Shown here one piece after another: positions 43,618-53,182 of a stretch of DNA of 64,000 nt (positions within the stretch are counted from its first letter, which is position 1; the number at the start of each line of letters is the position of its first letter). The DNA lies in the NCBI GenBank assembly GCA_964395095.1, contig CAYMZZ010000007.1, positions 1 to 64,000 of the forward strand, read 5' to 3'. A program made the position numbers and the translations under genes. This DNA is from CAYMZZ01 sp964395095 (GTDB lineage: Bacteria > Bacteroidota > Bacteroidia > Chitinophagales > Chitinophagaceae). Under the pieces are notes generated by a model. The model was given only the letters and a program-made list of their open reading frames with translations, was not told the DNA's origin and ran no database searches.

Positions 43618-46600
43618 TTGGGACAGATAACCTTATCCAGCATACTCAAATCTTTTCTCCTGGAATTTCCGGATCACGATCCGTTCGAGGATGGATTCAG
43701 TTCACTTGGTTTTATAAACAGCTTTAAAGCTTACGTGGCAGCCAATTTTAAAGAGGAATTTGAAGTCAGGGACATGGGAGAACTTTTATCGGTGCTGGAA
43801 TTAAATGAGATATATGAGGCACTCATGGAAAGCATCGAAGCCCTTTTTGATTCTGCGAATACCCCCAGCCATGAGATGATACAGCAGGTTTTACGTCAAT
43901 CAAATCTTGAAGGTATTTCCATTTCAGCCAGGGCCTTACAGGAAGAGGGCAATGATACCAAGAACATTCCAAAGAATGTCTGGGAATTAAATGCGCTTAC
44001 TTTAAAGAATGTATATGGCGATGATGTTCAGGTACAGAATGCATCCGATATTAATATAGAGGTATGTATTGAGCTGTTGAGGATCCTCTACAGGTATGAA
44101 TTCACGTATGATCCTGCGGGGGTGAAGGCTACAGAGCAGGAGCTTAATAATATTATCAGGAAATGCATGATGTACGCAAACCTGTTATTTAATTTCAGAG
44201 ACGCATTTCAATACTTCAGGTTTGAATATGCTCAAATTGAGCGAAAGCCCGGTCAAATTATATTCAAGCATGTTCCGGCAACTTATTATTTTATCCGCAA
44301 AGCAGGTAAAGAAAGATTTGAGAATCATATTCAAGAACACTTTTTTTATGTCAGTAAGCATGTAGATACAGAGACTAAATTGTCTGCTTATAACGTCCAG
44401 AATGGAAAACTCTCCTTTAAGCTCACTGGAAGCAGGGGTCATAACGGCAATAGGGCGCTTTCAGCAGGTCTTCAGACTGCATACTATGTTCATTTGCGAG
44501 ATAGCAAATTTCAGCAATTAGGAAAGATTGGGATTCAGGAATTGCTCGCATTTATCAGCGAGTTACATTTTTTATTTCAATCAATTGACAGCGGTGAAAT
44601 CCTGGAAAAAGTAAATGCTGAACATGATCTAAGTGTGATCCCCATAAATATTGCAAAAAAAGACCTCGTTACACACTTGCACAAAGTGACTGGTCTGAGA
44701 GAGAAGATCGTTGAAAAGCTGCTGGGCCGGTTATCTACTGAATTGTCAGGTGACATGGATCTTTGGAAACAGCCTCTGATCTCTTATGGTAATCAGTATT
44801 ATTTTAACCTGCACAGCATTTCTCACTGTAATTCAACTTACATAATTGACCAGATCATAAGGCAGGAAACAAAAGAAAAGCAGGAACTGCTACTGTTTAA
44901 CAAATACCTGAAGGAATATGTCTTGACCAACCGAAAAGAGAATAAAACTCTTCCTGCTCTGCAGGAAAGGAATGGAAAGCAAATTCCAGATAGCCTGGCG
45001 GATACATTGATAGTAGAATTGGAAACGGTTATAATATTATTTGAACCTTGCCTGATTCCTTTCGCTTTCAATTCACCAGAGTATTATGAACTGACTAATG
45101 AAATTTCACAAGCTGCTCATGTACTGGCGAAAAAGCAGGAATTATTAAAAGAATATTTAGGGAGTGATGAAAAATCATTGATCTCAATCGTTGTTACCAA
45201 TTTTCCGTCACTGAGCAGCCTGATTGTGAACGATTGTTTTGTGATGGATCATTTTTTAATAACGAATTATTTTTCTTCAGGAGAATACCAGAGAGGGCTT
45301 GCTATTGCGGGAAATGGTAGCATTGAGACCCGTAAGGTCACTTCATATAAGTATTATGAGGATAGTACAGAAATGAGTGAGAATTTTCTGAAGTTTTGCC
45401 TTAGTCCTTACCCGGTCAGACAAGTCATGAATCAGTATGAGCTGAAGGAGTATTTGATCGGGTTTAAAGGCGCAACACCTGAAATCTACCAGGATGGCAT
45501 TGAAAGGAAGAAATATATTCATATTGTATGGGAGCTGGTCAATGAAACTGAGTATTGTCTGCGACAGCTCTTTTATTTTGAAAAATCGTTGAATAAATTA
45601 CCGGAACAGGAAAAAATATTAACTGACCGGGTAAATTATTTAATACCACAGATAGTCAGTGCTATTGCTTTTCAAAACGAGGACCGGTATGCAAGGCTCA
45701 GGTTGCTTGAAATATTTAAAACAGTTGGTTACCACGGGCTGACTTACCTAATCAGATCTTTTATAAACTCAGTAGGCAGATTGAACGGAAAAAAGTTCAG
45801 GAAAAGTGAACCCTTTAAGCATTACAACGTAAACATGGAAAAAGCGCAAGGCGATCTTGATAAATTATTAAAGCAGACATCGGCCGTTAATAAAAGCATC
45901 AGTTTATCAGAGATAGTGCTGAGCCATTCCCTGACAAGTGATGAAGTGCAGAACATCCTGGAGCACCTGATTGACATCCTTTCAGTCGTTGATCAGGGAA
46001 AACATACAGCAGAAGAATTTGAAAATCTCTACCTGCTTATAATCATATTCACCGCGCTTTGCAAGGAAAAGAAAACATACCAGCGTTTTTTATATCCGCT
46101 TTATCTGAATTTTATAGATGCCCTCAACTTCAATTTTAATTATCAGAAGGCAAAAAATTTTGCAGAAGAGGCGTTGATATTTTCTTTCGATAATGAACAG
46201 CTACCAATCCTGGGATGGCTTTGCCAGTATAAGTGTTTTTTAAAGCAGAAAAACATCTTGGATGCTGCATTTTATGGCACCCTCTTTATCAGCTGTGTGG
46301 AAATGTACCCCGATGCGGATGAAGAACTCGTACGCGATGCGCTGTTTAATTCAATGTTGTTTTTCAGAGACTATCATTTTGAGGAAATTGAAAATGCTAT
46401 TTATCAAATTTTAAAAACATTTAGTTTGCCGGTTTATGATGAGCAGCGGCTCACCTTGTCTCATTTTTCATCGCAACTGGCCAATGGTGACCTTGTTTCG
46501 ATTGAAGGGAATCTGGATAGTATCCGAAAATATCTTGATAAAAACCTGGAAAGTATATGCAGTTACCATGAAAAGGGCGCACTGCCTTGGGTCGCATTTT

Positions 46601-48132
46601 TATATAATTATATAAGGCTGAAGGAAAGAGATTTGATCAAAGCTGATATTTCATTCGTGAAAGCTGCCATTCAAAGACTAGAGAAGGAAATTCCGGAAGA
46701 CACCTTGACCCGAGTAAAAGCCCAGTTTTTTCCTATTCCTGAGCTTAGTAAAGAGATTCTCAAAGAAGCTATCCTGAAAATTTTTGAATCTATCGATTTT
46801 ACCGACGCTTCCTATGAGTTAGAAAACCTCACCACTATTGCCAGGCAAGTGGCAGTCCTGTCTGTTGACACAAAGGATTGGGATGCGCTTTTCCTGACAG
46901 GACTCATATTTAATGATCAAAGCCTAACGTTCCCCAAATCAAAGGCTGCTGAAAGAGTACCTTTTATCGCTGAGGAGAATTCAGAAACAACCCAAAGGAT
47001 AAATGAATACCAGAAATTTATTTTGAAAAGACTGGTTATAACTGAAGGTCAACTGTTGATATGGATATTTACTATAGATGACAAAGTATTCTGTCTTCAA
47101 GTAAATGATAAGCGTGAAGTCCAGCTTAGTTTACTTAACGACTGGACTGTTAAAAAGATGCGACAATGGATAAATGGCAGAAAAGAAATGACTTTCGACG
47201 ATAAGCAGGGGAGTTACTTTATCAATGAGCAGGAGGCAGATTACCTTGAGATACGCGAACTTCTTCAATTTTCGGCATTGTCAGTAGCCGGTGATGTGAA
47301 AGAAATTCTTTTCTATTCCAGCATGGACCTTGCGGCTTTTCCGCATAACCTGATTGAAATAACCAACCCTTCCTGGGATCAAACTGCTGAGATTCACAGC
47401 GACTATATGAAAGGCTTGCTAAAAGAGAAAGGAACTGACTTTCTTTCTTTATACCGGCCCGTAACGAATATTATTTCATTGGAATGGTACATACAACAGA
47501 ATAGGTCGAATATAGGCATAATGGAAATTTCAATACAGTGCTGGATACCTACTGTTGATGAAGATTATGCATTGATGATCGGCTATGATAAACTGGCGCC
47601 ACTGATAGAGGACAAATATGATTGTTTGATAGATACGGCTGTCGTTCCTGAAGAACCATTAAGCTCGGCCATAAATATTTTTATGGCACACGGCGGCAAA
47701 GGTTATGACGGCTTTAAAACCATCTATACACGTAATGAAGAAGGTCACGCAGTCATTAAAGAACTGGGGATTGGGAAAATATTTGGAACAGGCGAAATAG
47801 CTATAGTATTTGTTTGTCATTCTGCCTCGTTATCACCAGAAGCGTTTTCACAACGACTGGTTTCATTTGCGCATGAAGTGCTTTCTTTTGGGTATAGGGC
47901 AGTAGTCGCACCGTCATGGGCATTCAATCCCCTTATTGCACCCGTTTGGCTGGAAGAGTTTTTAGAGCGGTTCCATGAAGGTCAAAAGATATCGAGTTGC
48001 GTTTTTGAAGCGAACCGGAAAGTGGCTCGGGCAGGATATAATGAATACCACGGATTTTATTCGCCTACAGGATGGGCTGCAATGCATTTGTACGGCGATC
48101 CTGATCTGTTTTTTAAAAGACAAGATATATAA
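43618..48132 (+). CDS. Large CHAT-domain (caspase-like) protein
   Basis: The 1504-aa protein starts at TTG 43618; the upstream in-frame ATGs at 43591 are followed by a stop. Residues 1 to about 1130 are helical with TPR-like stretches (about 830-1000) and no recognised enzyme. The C-terminal CHAT domain (about 1150-1500) has His1358 in FMAHGGKG and Cys1400 in IVFVCHSAS, followed by GYRAVVAPSWAFN, GYNEYHGFYSPTGWAAM and HLYGDPDLFF. This is the separase/caspase-like protease fold. CHAT proteins are often effectors in defence and cell-suicide systems. There is no export signal. Confidence 0.85.
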   Translation: MGQITLSSILKSFLLEFPDHDPFEDGFSSLGFINSFKAYVAANFKEEFEVRDMGELLSVLELNEIYEALMESIEALFDSANTPSHEMIQQVLRQSNLEGISISARALQEEGNDTKNIPKNVWELNALTLKNVYGDDVQVQNASDINIEVCIELLRILYRYEFTYDPAGVKATEQELNNIIRKCMMYANLLFNFRDAFQYFRFEYAQIERKPGQIIFKHVPATYYFIRKAGKERFENHIQEHFFYVSKHVDTETKLSAYNVQNGKLSFKLTGSRGHNGNRALSAGLQTAYYVHLRDSKFQQLGKIGIQELLAFISELHFLFQSIDSGEILEKVNAEHDLSVIPINIAKKDLVTHLHKVTGLREKIVEKLLGRLSTELSGDMDLWKQPLISYGNQYYFNLHSISHCNSTYIIDQIIRQETKEKQELLLFNKYLKEYVLTNRKENKTLPALQERNGKQIPDSLADTLIVELETVIILFEPCLIPFAFNSPEYYELTNEISQAAHVLAKKQELLKEYLGSDEKSLISIVVTNFPSLSSLIVNDCFVMDHFLITNYFSSGEYQRGLAIAGNGSIETRKVTSYKYYEDSTEMSENFLKFCLSPYPVRQVMNQYELKEYLIGFKGATPEIYQDGIERKKYIHIVWELVNETEYCLRQLFYFEKSLNKLPEQEKILTDRVNYLIPQIVSAIAFQNEDRYARLRLLEIFKTVGYHGLTYLIRSFINSVGRLNGKKFRKSEPFKHYNVNMEKAQGDLDKLLKQTSAVNKSISLSEIVLSHSLTSDEVQNILEHLIDILSVVDQGKHTAEEFENLYLLIIIFTALCKEKKTYQRFLYPLYLNFIDALNFNFNYQKAKNFAEEALIFSFDNEQLPILGWLCQYKCFLKQKNILDAAFYGTLFISCVEMYPDADEELVRDALFNSMLFFRDYHFEEIENAIYQILKTFSLPVYDEQRLTLSHFSSQLANGDLVSIEGNLDSIRKYLDKNLESICSYHEKGALPWVAFLYNYIRLKERDLIKADISFVKAAIQRLEKEIPEDTLTRVKAQFFPIPELSKEILKEAILKIFESIDFTDASYELENLTTIARQVAVLSVDTKDWDALFLTGLIFNDQSLTFPKSKAAERVPFIAEENSETTQRINEYQKFILKRLVITEGQLLIWIFTIDDKVFCLQVNDKREVQLSLLNDWTVKKMRQWINGRKEMTFDDKQGSYFINEQEADYLEIRELLQFSALSVAGDVKEILFYSSMDLAAFPHNLIEITNPSWDQTAEIHSDYMKGLLKEKGTDFLSLYRPVTNIISLEWYIQQNRSNIGIMEISIQCWIPTVDEDYALMIGYDKLAPLIEDKYDCLIDTAVVPEEPLSSAINIFMAHGGKGYDGFKTIYTRNEEGHAVIKELGIGKIFGTGEIAIVFVCHSASLSPEAFSQRLVSFAHEVLSFGYRAVVAPSWAFNPLIAPVWLEEFLERFHEGQKISSCVFEANRKVARAGYNEYHGFYSPTGWAAMHLYGDPDLFFKRQDI

Positions 48133-48295
48133 TAAACGGTATTATTTTTATAGTACACTATTGCTCTAACATGTTTGTACAGAATTGTTGAACTTCTAGA
48201 TCGATAGTTTGAAAGAGAGTTCGATTCACTCTAGGGATCGAACTTTTTACATTTAAATATTGACAGCGAAAACTTTGTAATGCCTAAAGTAAAAT

Positions 48296-48320
48296 CCGTA
48301 AACAAGACCGTAAACGAATC
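48296..48320 (+). repeat. Right tandem CCGTAAAC motifs
   Basis: CCGTAAAC at 48296-48303 and 48308-48315 has a 12-base period, in the same orientation as at the left end, and is followed by GAATC as there. It supports a common integrase-binding site at both island ends. Confidence 0.6.
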
Positions 48321-48349
48321 ACCCAAAAATCATCCATATTAAATAAAGA

Positions 48350-48367
48350 AACCCTCCGAAGAGGGTT
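48350..48367 (-). terminator. Hairpin terminator behind tRNA-Arg
   Basis: AACCCTC and GAGGGTT flank a CGAA loop. On the minus strand the hairpin is followed by a T-rich run (TCTTTATTTAAT). It lies 33 bases past the tRNA 3' end and inside the island, so the element seems to bring its own terminator. Confidence 0.7.
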
Positions 48368-48400
48368 CAAACTGAATGAATTAAAATTTGGAAAATTAAC

Positions 48401-48475
48401 TGGTAGCCTCGACAGGAATCGAACCTGTATCTGGAGCTTCGGAAACTCTTATACTATCCATTGTACTACGAGGCC
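48401..48475 (-). tRNA. tRNA-Arg (CCG)
   Basis: On the minus strand it starts GGCCTCGTAGTACAATGGAT and ends GGTTCGATTCCTGTCGAGGC then TACCA, so CCA is encoded. The acceptor stem pairs GGCCTCG with CGAGGCT (G-U at the top). The anticodon loop is TTCCGAA with anticodon CCG (complement of 48440-48442). The T arm is ACAGG-TTCGATT-CCTGT. The 3' end serves as the island attachment site. Confidence 0.93.
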
Positions 48476-48485
48476 GGGGTAAGGA

Positions 48486-48599
48486 GTTGTAAGTTTTAAG
48501 TTGTAAGTCTTAAGTTGTTGATTGTAAGTTTTAGATAATTGGGTATGCTCTAACTACATAACCAAAAAAACTTAAAACTTACAACTTAAAACTTATAAC
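48486..48599. repeat. REP-like long inverted repeat
   Basis: Arms of 29 bp at 48486-48514 and 48571-48599 pair at 27 positions (units of AAGTTTTAAGTTGTAAGT). The loop is about 56 bases. It stands between the tRNA and marC and could act as a bidirectional terminator. The same AACTTACAACTTAAAACTT style recurs as one arm near 58425-58465. Confidence 0.7.
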
Positions 48600-48604
48600 T
48601 TTCT

Positions 48605-49180
48605 CTAAATCAGCCCTCCCGCATTGCTGCTAAATATTTTCACGGCAATGGCCAGCAAAATTACGCCAAAAAACTTTCTTACGGCAATTAATCCGGCTGC
48701 GCCCAATAATTTTGCTATGGCGCCCAATGACTTAAGCACCACAAATACAATAATCAGGTTGGCCAGGATGGCCAGCAGCAGGGTGGTTTCGCCAAAGTTG
48801 GCGCGGAGCGACATAATTGTGGTGAGCGTACCCGAGCCCGCAATCAGTGGAAAGGCGATGGGTACCACGGTGGCCGCTTTCACATTCTGCTCGCTTTTGA
48901 AAAATTCCAGTCCCAGCACCATTTCCAGCCCCAGGATAAAGATCACGATAGAACCACCCACGGCAAAAGCCTCCACATTCAGCCCCAGGATCTTTAAAAA
49001 TGCTTCGCCCACAAACAGGAATACGATCATCAGTCCGCCCGATATAATGGTGGCCCGGCCTTCATTGATGCCCCCCATTTTTTGCTTCAGGGAGATCAGC
49101 ACTGGCACCGAACCGATAATATCAATCACCGCAAAGAGGGTAAAGCTAACGGTTAGCAGGTCGCTGAAATTGATGCTCAT
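48605..49180 (-). CDS. MarC-family membrane protein
   Basis: The frame opens at 49333, but ATG 49180 (MSINFSDLLTVSFTLFAVID) matches the family start. The upstream 51 residues are hydrophilic and unlike it. The protein is about 191 aa with six hydrophobic helices. MarC signatures are FTLFAVIDIIGSVPVLISL, EGRATIISGG, FAVGGSIVIFILGLEM and VPIAFPLIAGSGTLTTIMSL. The function is unresolved, despite its historical link with multiple antibiotic resistance. Confidence 0.9.
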   Translation of the reverse strand: MSINFSDLLTVSFTLFAVIDIIGSVPVLISLKQKMGGINEGRATIISGGLMIVFLFVGEAFLKILGLNVEAFAVGGSIVIFILGLEMVLGLEFFKSEQNVKAATVVPIAFPLIAGSGTLTTIMSLRANFGETTLLLAILANLIIVFVVLKSLGAIAKLLGAAGLIAVRKFFGVILLAIAVKIFSSNAGGLI

Positions 49181-49351
49181 GTGCTGAATTTTGCGGTGAA
49201 GATTTGAAGTTTTGGGGAGAATTCCAAAATGTCCCTCCTGCCAGCGTAAACCCGAAAAATTACATGTGAAGGAATTTTCATCCGCCTTGCTGCCATTCAT
49301 CCATCCCTTTTTCATTTCTCGCAGGGCGGGCATATATTAGTATATCATAAA

Positions 49352-50242
49352 ATGAATGGTATGCGTTCCGTTTCTTTCTTCGTTTCCCTGCTTTTAGTAC
49401 AAAACATCCACGCCCGGCAGGCCCTGATGCTGGAGCCGGGAATTATCTCTACCGGAGGGGAGTTTGGTTTTACTCTCTCGCCCGATGCCCGCACGGCTTT
49501 TTGGGTGAAATCGAATGGTAAGCGCGACAGCCTGGTCATCCTCTGGTCGCGATGGCAGGATGGGAAATGGTCGGTACCCGATATGGCGCCATTTTCCGGG
49601 AAGCCCGGCATATGGAGCGATATCGACCCCATCTTCAGTCCGGATGGGGAGATGGTTCTGTTTCAATCCGACAGACCCGTACCCGGTAAGCCGGAGCGCG
49701 AGGGCTTTGATATTTGGGCTTCCCGCAAAACAAAAACGGGCTGGGGTGAAGCGGTACATATGGGTAATGTCGTAAACGGCAATGAATCGGAATCCTATGC
49801 CTCCATCACGAACCAGGGTCACATCTATTTCATGAAACAGGCGGATGGTGAACCCGGCAACTCGGAAATTTTTGTGGCCAGAAATGTAAATGGACAATAT
49901 GCCGCACCGGAAAATCTGGGCCCTCCTGTAAATACCCGCGCTTTCCGCGAATCCAATCCCTTTGTTTCTGCTAACGAGGATTTTCTGCTCTATTTTTCCA
50001 CCGATTCTACCGGCTACGGTGCGGCAGATTTATACATCAGTTTCAATGAAAAGGGTAAATGGTCAAAACCCGTTAACCTGGGCAACATTATCAATACTTC
50101 GGAGGCAGAGTTTTGTCCGTTCTATCATGCCGGACAAAAGCGATTGTATTATTCCCGGCAGTCGAAGCATGGCGACAGAATGAAGGAAGATATCTTCTAT
50201 ATTAATTTTGATCCAGAAACTTATCGGAAAAAGCTGGATTAA
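49352..50242 (+). CDS. Secreted PD40/WD40-like beta-propeller protein
   Basis: The 296-aa protein has a signal peptide; the start could be 49352 or 49361. Repeated TolB-like blades follow: FTLSPDARTAFWV, DIDPIFSPDGEMVLFQSDRP, DIWASRK, SYASITNQGHIYFM, SNPFVSANEDFLLYFSTDS, ADLYISFNEKGKWSKPVNLG. It is probably a periplasmic or outer-membrane binding protein, similar to the PD40 parts of Bacteroidota OmpA-like proteins but without the OmpA domain. Confidence 0.8.
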   Translation: MNGMRSVSFFVSLLLVQNIHARQALMLEPGIISTGGEFGFTLSPDARTAFWVKSNGKRDSLVILWSRWQDGKWSVPDMAPFSGKPGIWSDIDPIFSPDGEMVLFQSDRPVPGKPEREGFDIWASRKTKTGWGEAVHMGNVVNGNESESYASITNQGHIYFMKQADGEPGNSEIFVARNVNGQYAAPENLGPPVNTRAFRESNPFVSANEDFLLYFSTDSTGYGAADLYISFNEKGKWSKPVNLGNIINTSEAEFCPFYHAGQKRLYYSRQSKHGDRMKEDIFYINFDPETYRKKLD

Positions 50243-50283
50243 GGTGGAATGTGTTATTTTACCGGGCACCAGCGCCATTCCAT

Positions 50284-50373
50284 ATGCAGGAAGATATACT
50301 TATTCAAATCAGCAACCGACTCCGCGAACTCCGCAAAGAAAAGAATATAACCCTGCAGGAGCTGGCCGATTAG
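50284..50373 (+). pseudogene. XRE-type HTH regulator, N-terminal fragment
   Basis: ATG 50284 encodes MQEDILIQISNRLRELRKEK and then NITLQELAD before TAG. This is the first half of an HTH_3 domain; intact genes continue into the recognition helix and a cupin. It is cut by dispersed GC-rich repeat DNA. Confidence 0.65.
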
Positions 50374-50398
50374 CCAATCAAATACTCAAATTCTATCG

Positions 50399-50440
50399 TT
50401 GCGCCCGCCGCGGCGGGTTCGTTGCGGTCTTTGCGGTGAA
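50399..50440. repeat. Half copy of the dispersed palindromic element
   Basis: GCGCCCGCCGCGGCGGGTTC followed by GTTGCGGTCTTTGCGGTGAA matches the right end of the elements at 21811-21988 and 58147-58314. It directly follows the broken XRE gene. Confidence 0.6.
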
Positions 50441-50601
50441 AAATACTGCACTGGCAACCATCGCGAATGTGCAGAAGTCTTACCGAAAAGAGCACAACGA
50501 AGTCGCAACGAACGCGACAATCTTGATTAAAGTAAAGTTGTCAACTTTTTTTGGGACGAGACATAGTGGTAAATAGTACGTAATATGGGATTATTCAATA
50601 G

Positions 50602-51020
50602 CAATTATCTCCGCCCATCTGCGTATTAATCTGCGGTCATCTGCGGGAAACTCTCCTGAACTTTGAAGTTGTTTAAAGCGCTGAAGTCTTTCCCGCAGAT
50701 TACAACGCAGATAAGCGCAGATGAAAGTCGCTGTAATTGAACAAAACAATTCATACCCCTCCCGAAGGGAGGGCGTATGGGGAGTATACCAAGTAGGCAT
50801 CAATTAACCTCCCGCCGCGGCGGGCGGTCGTGTGAATGGCGGAGATACCATCACATCGAAACCTTTGAAGAGGAGCAAATCGCGTGCTGCCGATACCGCC
50901 GAAGGCGAATGACATTTCAAAACAATTATCTGCGCCCATCTGCGCATTAATCTGCGGTCATCTGCGGGAAAACTCTCCTGAACTTTAAAGCTGTTTAAAG
51001 CACTGAAGTATTTCCCGCAG
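50602..51020. repeat. Non-coding repeat field with two ~98-bp direct repeats
   Basis: 50602-50698 and 50923-51020 are about 90 percent identical by eye (CCCATCTGCG, TTAATCTGCGGTCATCTGCG, CTCTCCTGAACTTT, TTTCCCGCAG). Between them lie CCGAAGGGAGGGCGTATGGG and another CCCGCCGCGGCGGG palindrome at 50811. The stretch from 50243 to 51111 contains no intact gene; a CCAAATCCCCAAATCTCC run lies near 51075. Confidence 0.6.
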
Positions 51021-51111
51021 TTGCGCAGATTGCAATGCAGATTCTCGCAGATTTTTTTGAAACCCTAAACGATTCCCCAAATCCCCAAATCTCCAAATCC
51101 CCAAATTTTCC

Positions 51112-53061
51112 TCACATTTCCCAACTTACTCCCAGCATAAAATTAAACCTGCGTGTATTAAAGCCCAGCCAGTCGGTATAGCGGGTGTTGGTAATGTTGC
51201 GCAGATCAATAAAGAGCTTTAGTTTTTCCTTTATCCGGTATTCGCCGTACAAATCAACCAACGTATAACCCTTCAGCGTTAGGGGTGTACTTCCATAAAT
51301 GAATTCTTCTCGATCACTTATGGTATGGTTTTGCAGGTTAACGAATAGCCGGGAACTGAATGCATAACCCACTTGCAGATTCAGGGCATGCCGGGGTATG
51401 CGGTAAAGATTAAAATAACTACTGTCTTTTCCGAGAGCAGCACCGGTGCCATCGTAAGGCGATTGGGTTTGTCCGTCGGTATAGGTATAATTGCCGCGGA
51501 TGGTCCATTTGCCAGCCTGGTAGCTGCCTTCCAGTTCCACACCATAATTGGTTTGCTCGCTGATATTCTGATAACGGCTGATGAAGTTGACGGGATCCAC
51601 CGTGATGTATTGAATGGTATTGTTGCTCTGCCGCCAGAAGCCCACAACCCGCAGGTCTAATTTCTGCACAGGCATAAAGCTGATACCTGTTTCCGCTATC
51701 AATCCTTTTTCGGGTTCCAGTGCGGTATTGCCAGCAAAGGGATCGAAAAGCTGGTAAAGGGTGGGGGCTTTAAAAGCTGTGTACAGGTTGGCAAATACCT
51801 GGCTCGTCGCATTCAGGCGATAGGAGGGGTTGAGGTTGAAGGTGAAGTTGCTGCCATATTCTGAATGAATATTGAGGCGACCACCCAGCTCCGCCTGAAA
51901 TCCACCTGTTGTTTTAAACAGCAAACTGGCATAAGGACTGTATTGCTCCATCGCAGCCGTCCAGGGCCCCGACTCATAGGGGCCAAATGGACCTTCTGAA
52001 TAATAATACTGATAGGTATTATGCGCACGAAAGTCGAAGCCGGTTAACAATTCCCACTGCTTCCAGCGCAGGGTATGATAAGCTTCCGCGAAATGGGTGC
52101 GGCCGATATAGCCACTGCGGCTGAAATCGACAAAGGAGTTGCTGCGATAGCTGGAATCATCCGTATAGCGCCGTTCCACATAGTTGACATTATAATTGAT
52201 CTGCAGCGAACCTTTTTCATGCTGGTACACCAGGCCCATACCTCCCTGTGCCTGCTTGTTGTTGACAATATAATCCCGTTCGTCGGTAAATCCTCCTGCA
52301 TCGAGGTCGGCCCGGTATTGATTAAAGCGGCCCATGACCTGCAGCCTCCACCGGGTGCTGAGCTGGTAGCCCAACTGAAGCTGGCTGGCGTGCTGGTTCA
52401 TGCCATCCTTATCAAAACCTTTATCGCCAGTACTGTCGGTGGCCGATGAAAACCCCTTGGAGCCGAGATGCGTATAGCCGATTGAATAATTCAACCGTTT
52501 ATACTGCCCATTCACTCCCAGGTCCTGTTTGAAAGTACCATACGAGCCCCCGGCCAGCCCGGCCCTTGCTTTCAAGGGGGTTTTACTGTTTTTCCGGGTG
52601 ATGATATTGATGACACCGGCCACCGCATCAGATCCGTACAGCGTGCTCTGCCCACCCTTCAGGATCTCAATCCGCTCCACCTGGTCGATGGAGATAAAGT
52701 TCAGGTCGAAATAATTGCTGATAACGGATGGGTCGCTCACGGGAATACCATCGAGCAGGATCAGGGTGTTGCCGGCCGATGCGCCACGGATGCTGCTGGT
52801 GAGATTGGTACCTGGCGCATTGTTGCTGCCAATAATGGTGACGCCGGCGACGGTATTCAATACATCACCCAATTGCCGGCCGCCGCTGCGTTCAAGTTGA
52901 TCCCGACCGATCACCGTCACCACTTTACCGGTTTCGGATTGCTTGCGCGCCGATTTGTGCGCGGTAATGACTACTTCATTGAGGAGGGCGCTGCTGTCTT
53001 GCTGCGCGAAGAGATGGCTGCTAAAAAATAAGGCAGCCATTGTCAAAATTCTTTTGTTCAT
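51112..53061 (-). CDS. TonB-dependent vitamin B12 receptor (BtuB-like)
   Basis: The 649-aa protein has a signal peptide (MNKRILTMAALFFSSHLFAQ) and a TonB box region (LNEVVITA). The plug has GRDQLERSGGRQLGDVLNTV, RGASAGNTLILLDGIPVSDP, VERIEILKGGQSTLYGSDAV and AGVINIITR. A 22-stranded-type barrel ends in an aromatic residue region (NFMLGVSWEM). The length fits the BtuB/cobalamin class. A cobalamin riboswitch precedes it on the same strand, so B12 or a cobinamide is the likely ligand. Confidence 0.9.
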   Translation of the reverse strand: MNKRILTMAALFFSSHLFAQQDSSALLNEVVITAHKSARKQSETGKVVTVIGRDQLERSGGRQLGDVLNTVAGVTIIGSNNAPGTNLTSSIRGASAGNTLILLDGIPVSDPSVISNYFDLNFISIDQVERIEILKGGQSTLYGSDAVAGVINIITRKNSKTPLKARAGLAGGSYGTFKQDLGVNGQYKRLNYSIGYTHLGSKGFSSATDSTGDKGFDKDGMNQHASQLQLGYQLSTRWRLQVMGRFNQYRADLDAGGFTDERDYIVNNKQAQGGMGLVYQHEKGSLQINYNVNYVERRYTDDSSYRSNSFVDFSRSGYIGRTHFAEAYHTLRWKQWELLTGFDFRAHNTYQYYYSEGPFGPYESGPWTAAMEQYSPYASLLFKTTGGFQAELGGRLNIHSEYGSNFTFNLNPSYRLNATSQVFANLYTAFKAPTLYQLFDPFAGNTALEPEKGLIAETGISFMPVQKLDLRVVGFWRQSNNTIQYITVDPVNFISRYQNISEQTNYGVELEGSYQAGKWTIRGNYTYTDGQTQSPYDGTGAALGKDSSYFNLYRIPRHALNLQVGYAFSSRLFVNLQNHTISDREEFIYGSTPLTLKGYTLVDLYGEYRIKEKLKLFIDLRNITNTRYTDWLGFNTRRFNFMLGVSWEM

Positions 53062-53182
53062 GCGAAAATTTTGAAATGACTGCTTTCGGAAAAAATAGAA
53101 ACATAAAGCGGTTGGCCTTTACATCTCACGCCTTTCACCCGAAAGCCGAATGTGCACCCGCCACAGGGCGGGCTGTCTATGC

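Larger units (their letters stand above)
37681..48416. mobile_element. tRNA-Arg-integrated genomic island (no integrase seen)
   Basis: GTAGCCTCGACAGG occurs at 37681-37694 and again at 48403-48416, where it is the 3' end of tRNA-Arg(CCG). The element in between is about 10.7 kb. Tandem CCGTAAAC motifs with a 12-base period lie just inside each end: 37734 and 37746 on the left, 48296 and 48308 on the right. They look like integrase arm-type sites. The cargo is an AAA ATPase, a convergent subtilase, IS debris and a CHAT protein. No tyrosine recombinase or other integrase gene is seen. It is either a trans-mobilised element or a decayed one. Confidence 0.8.
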
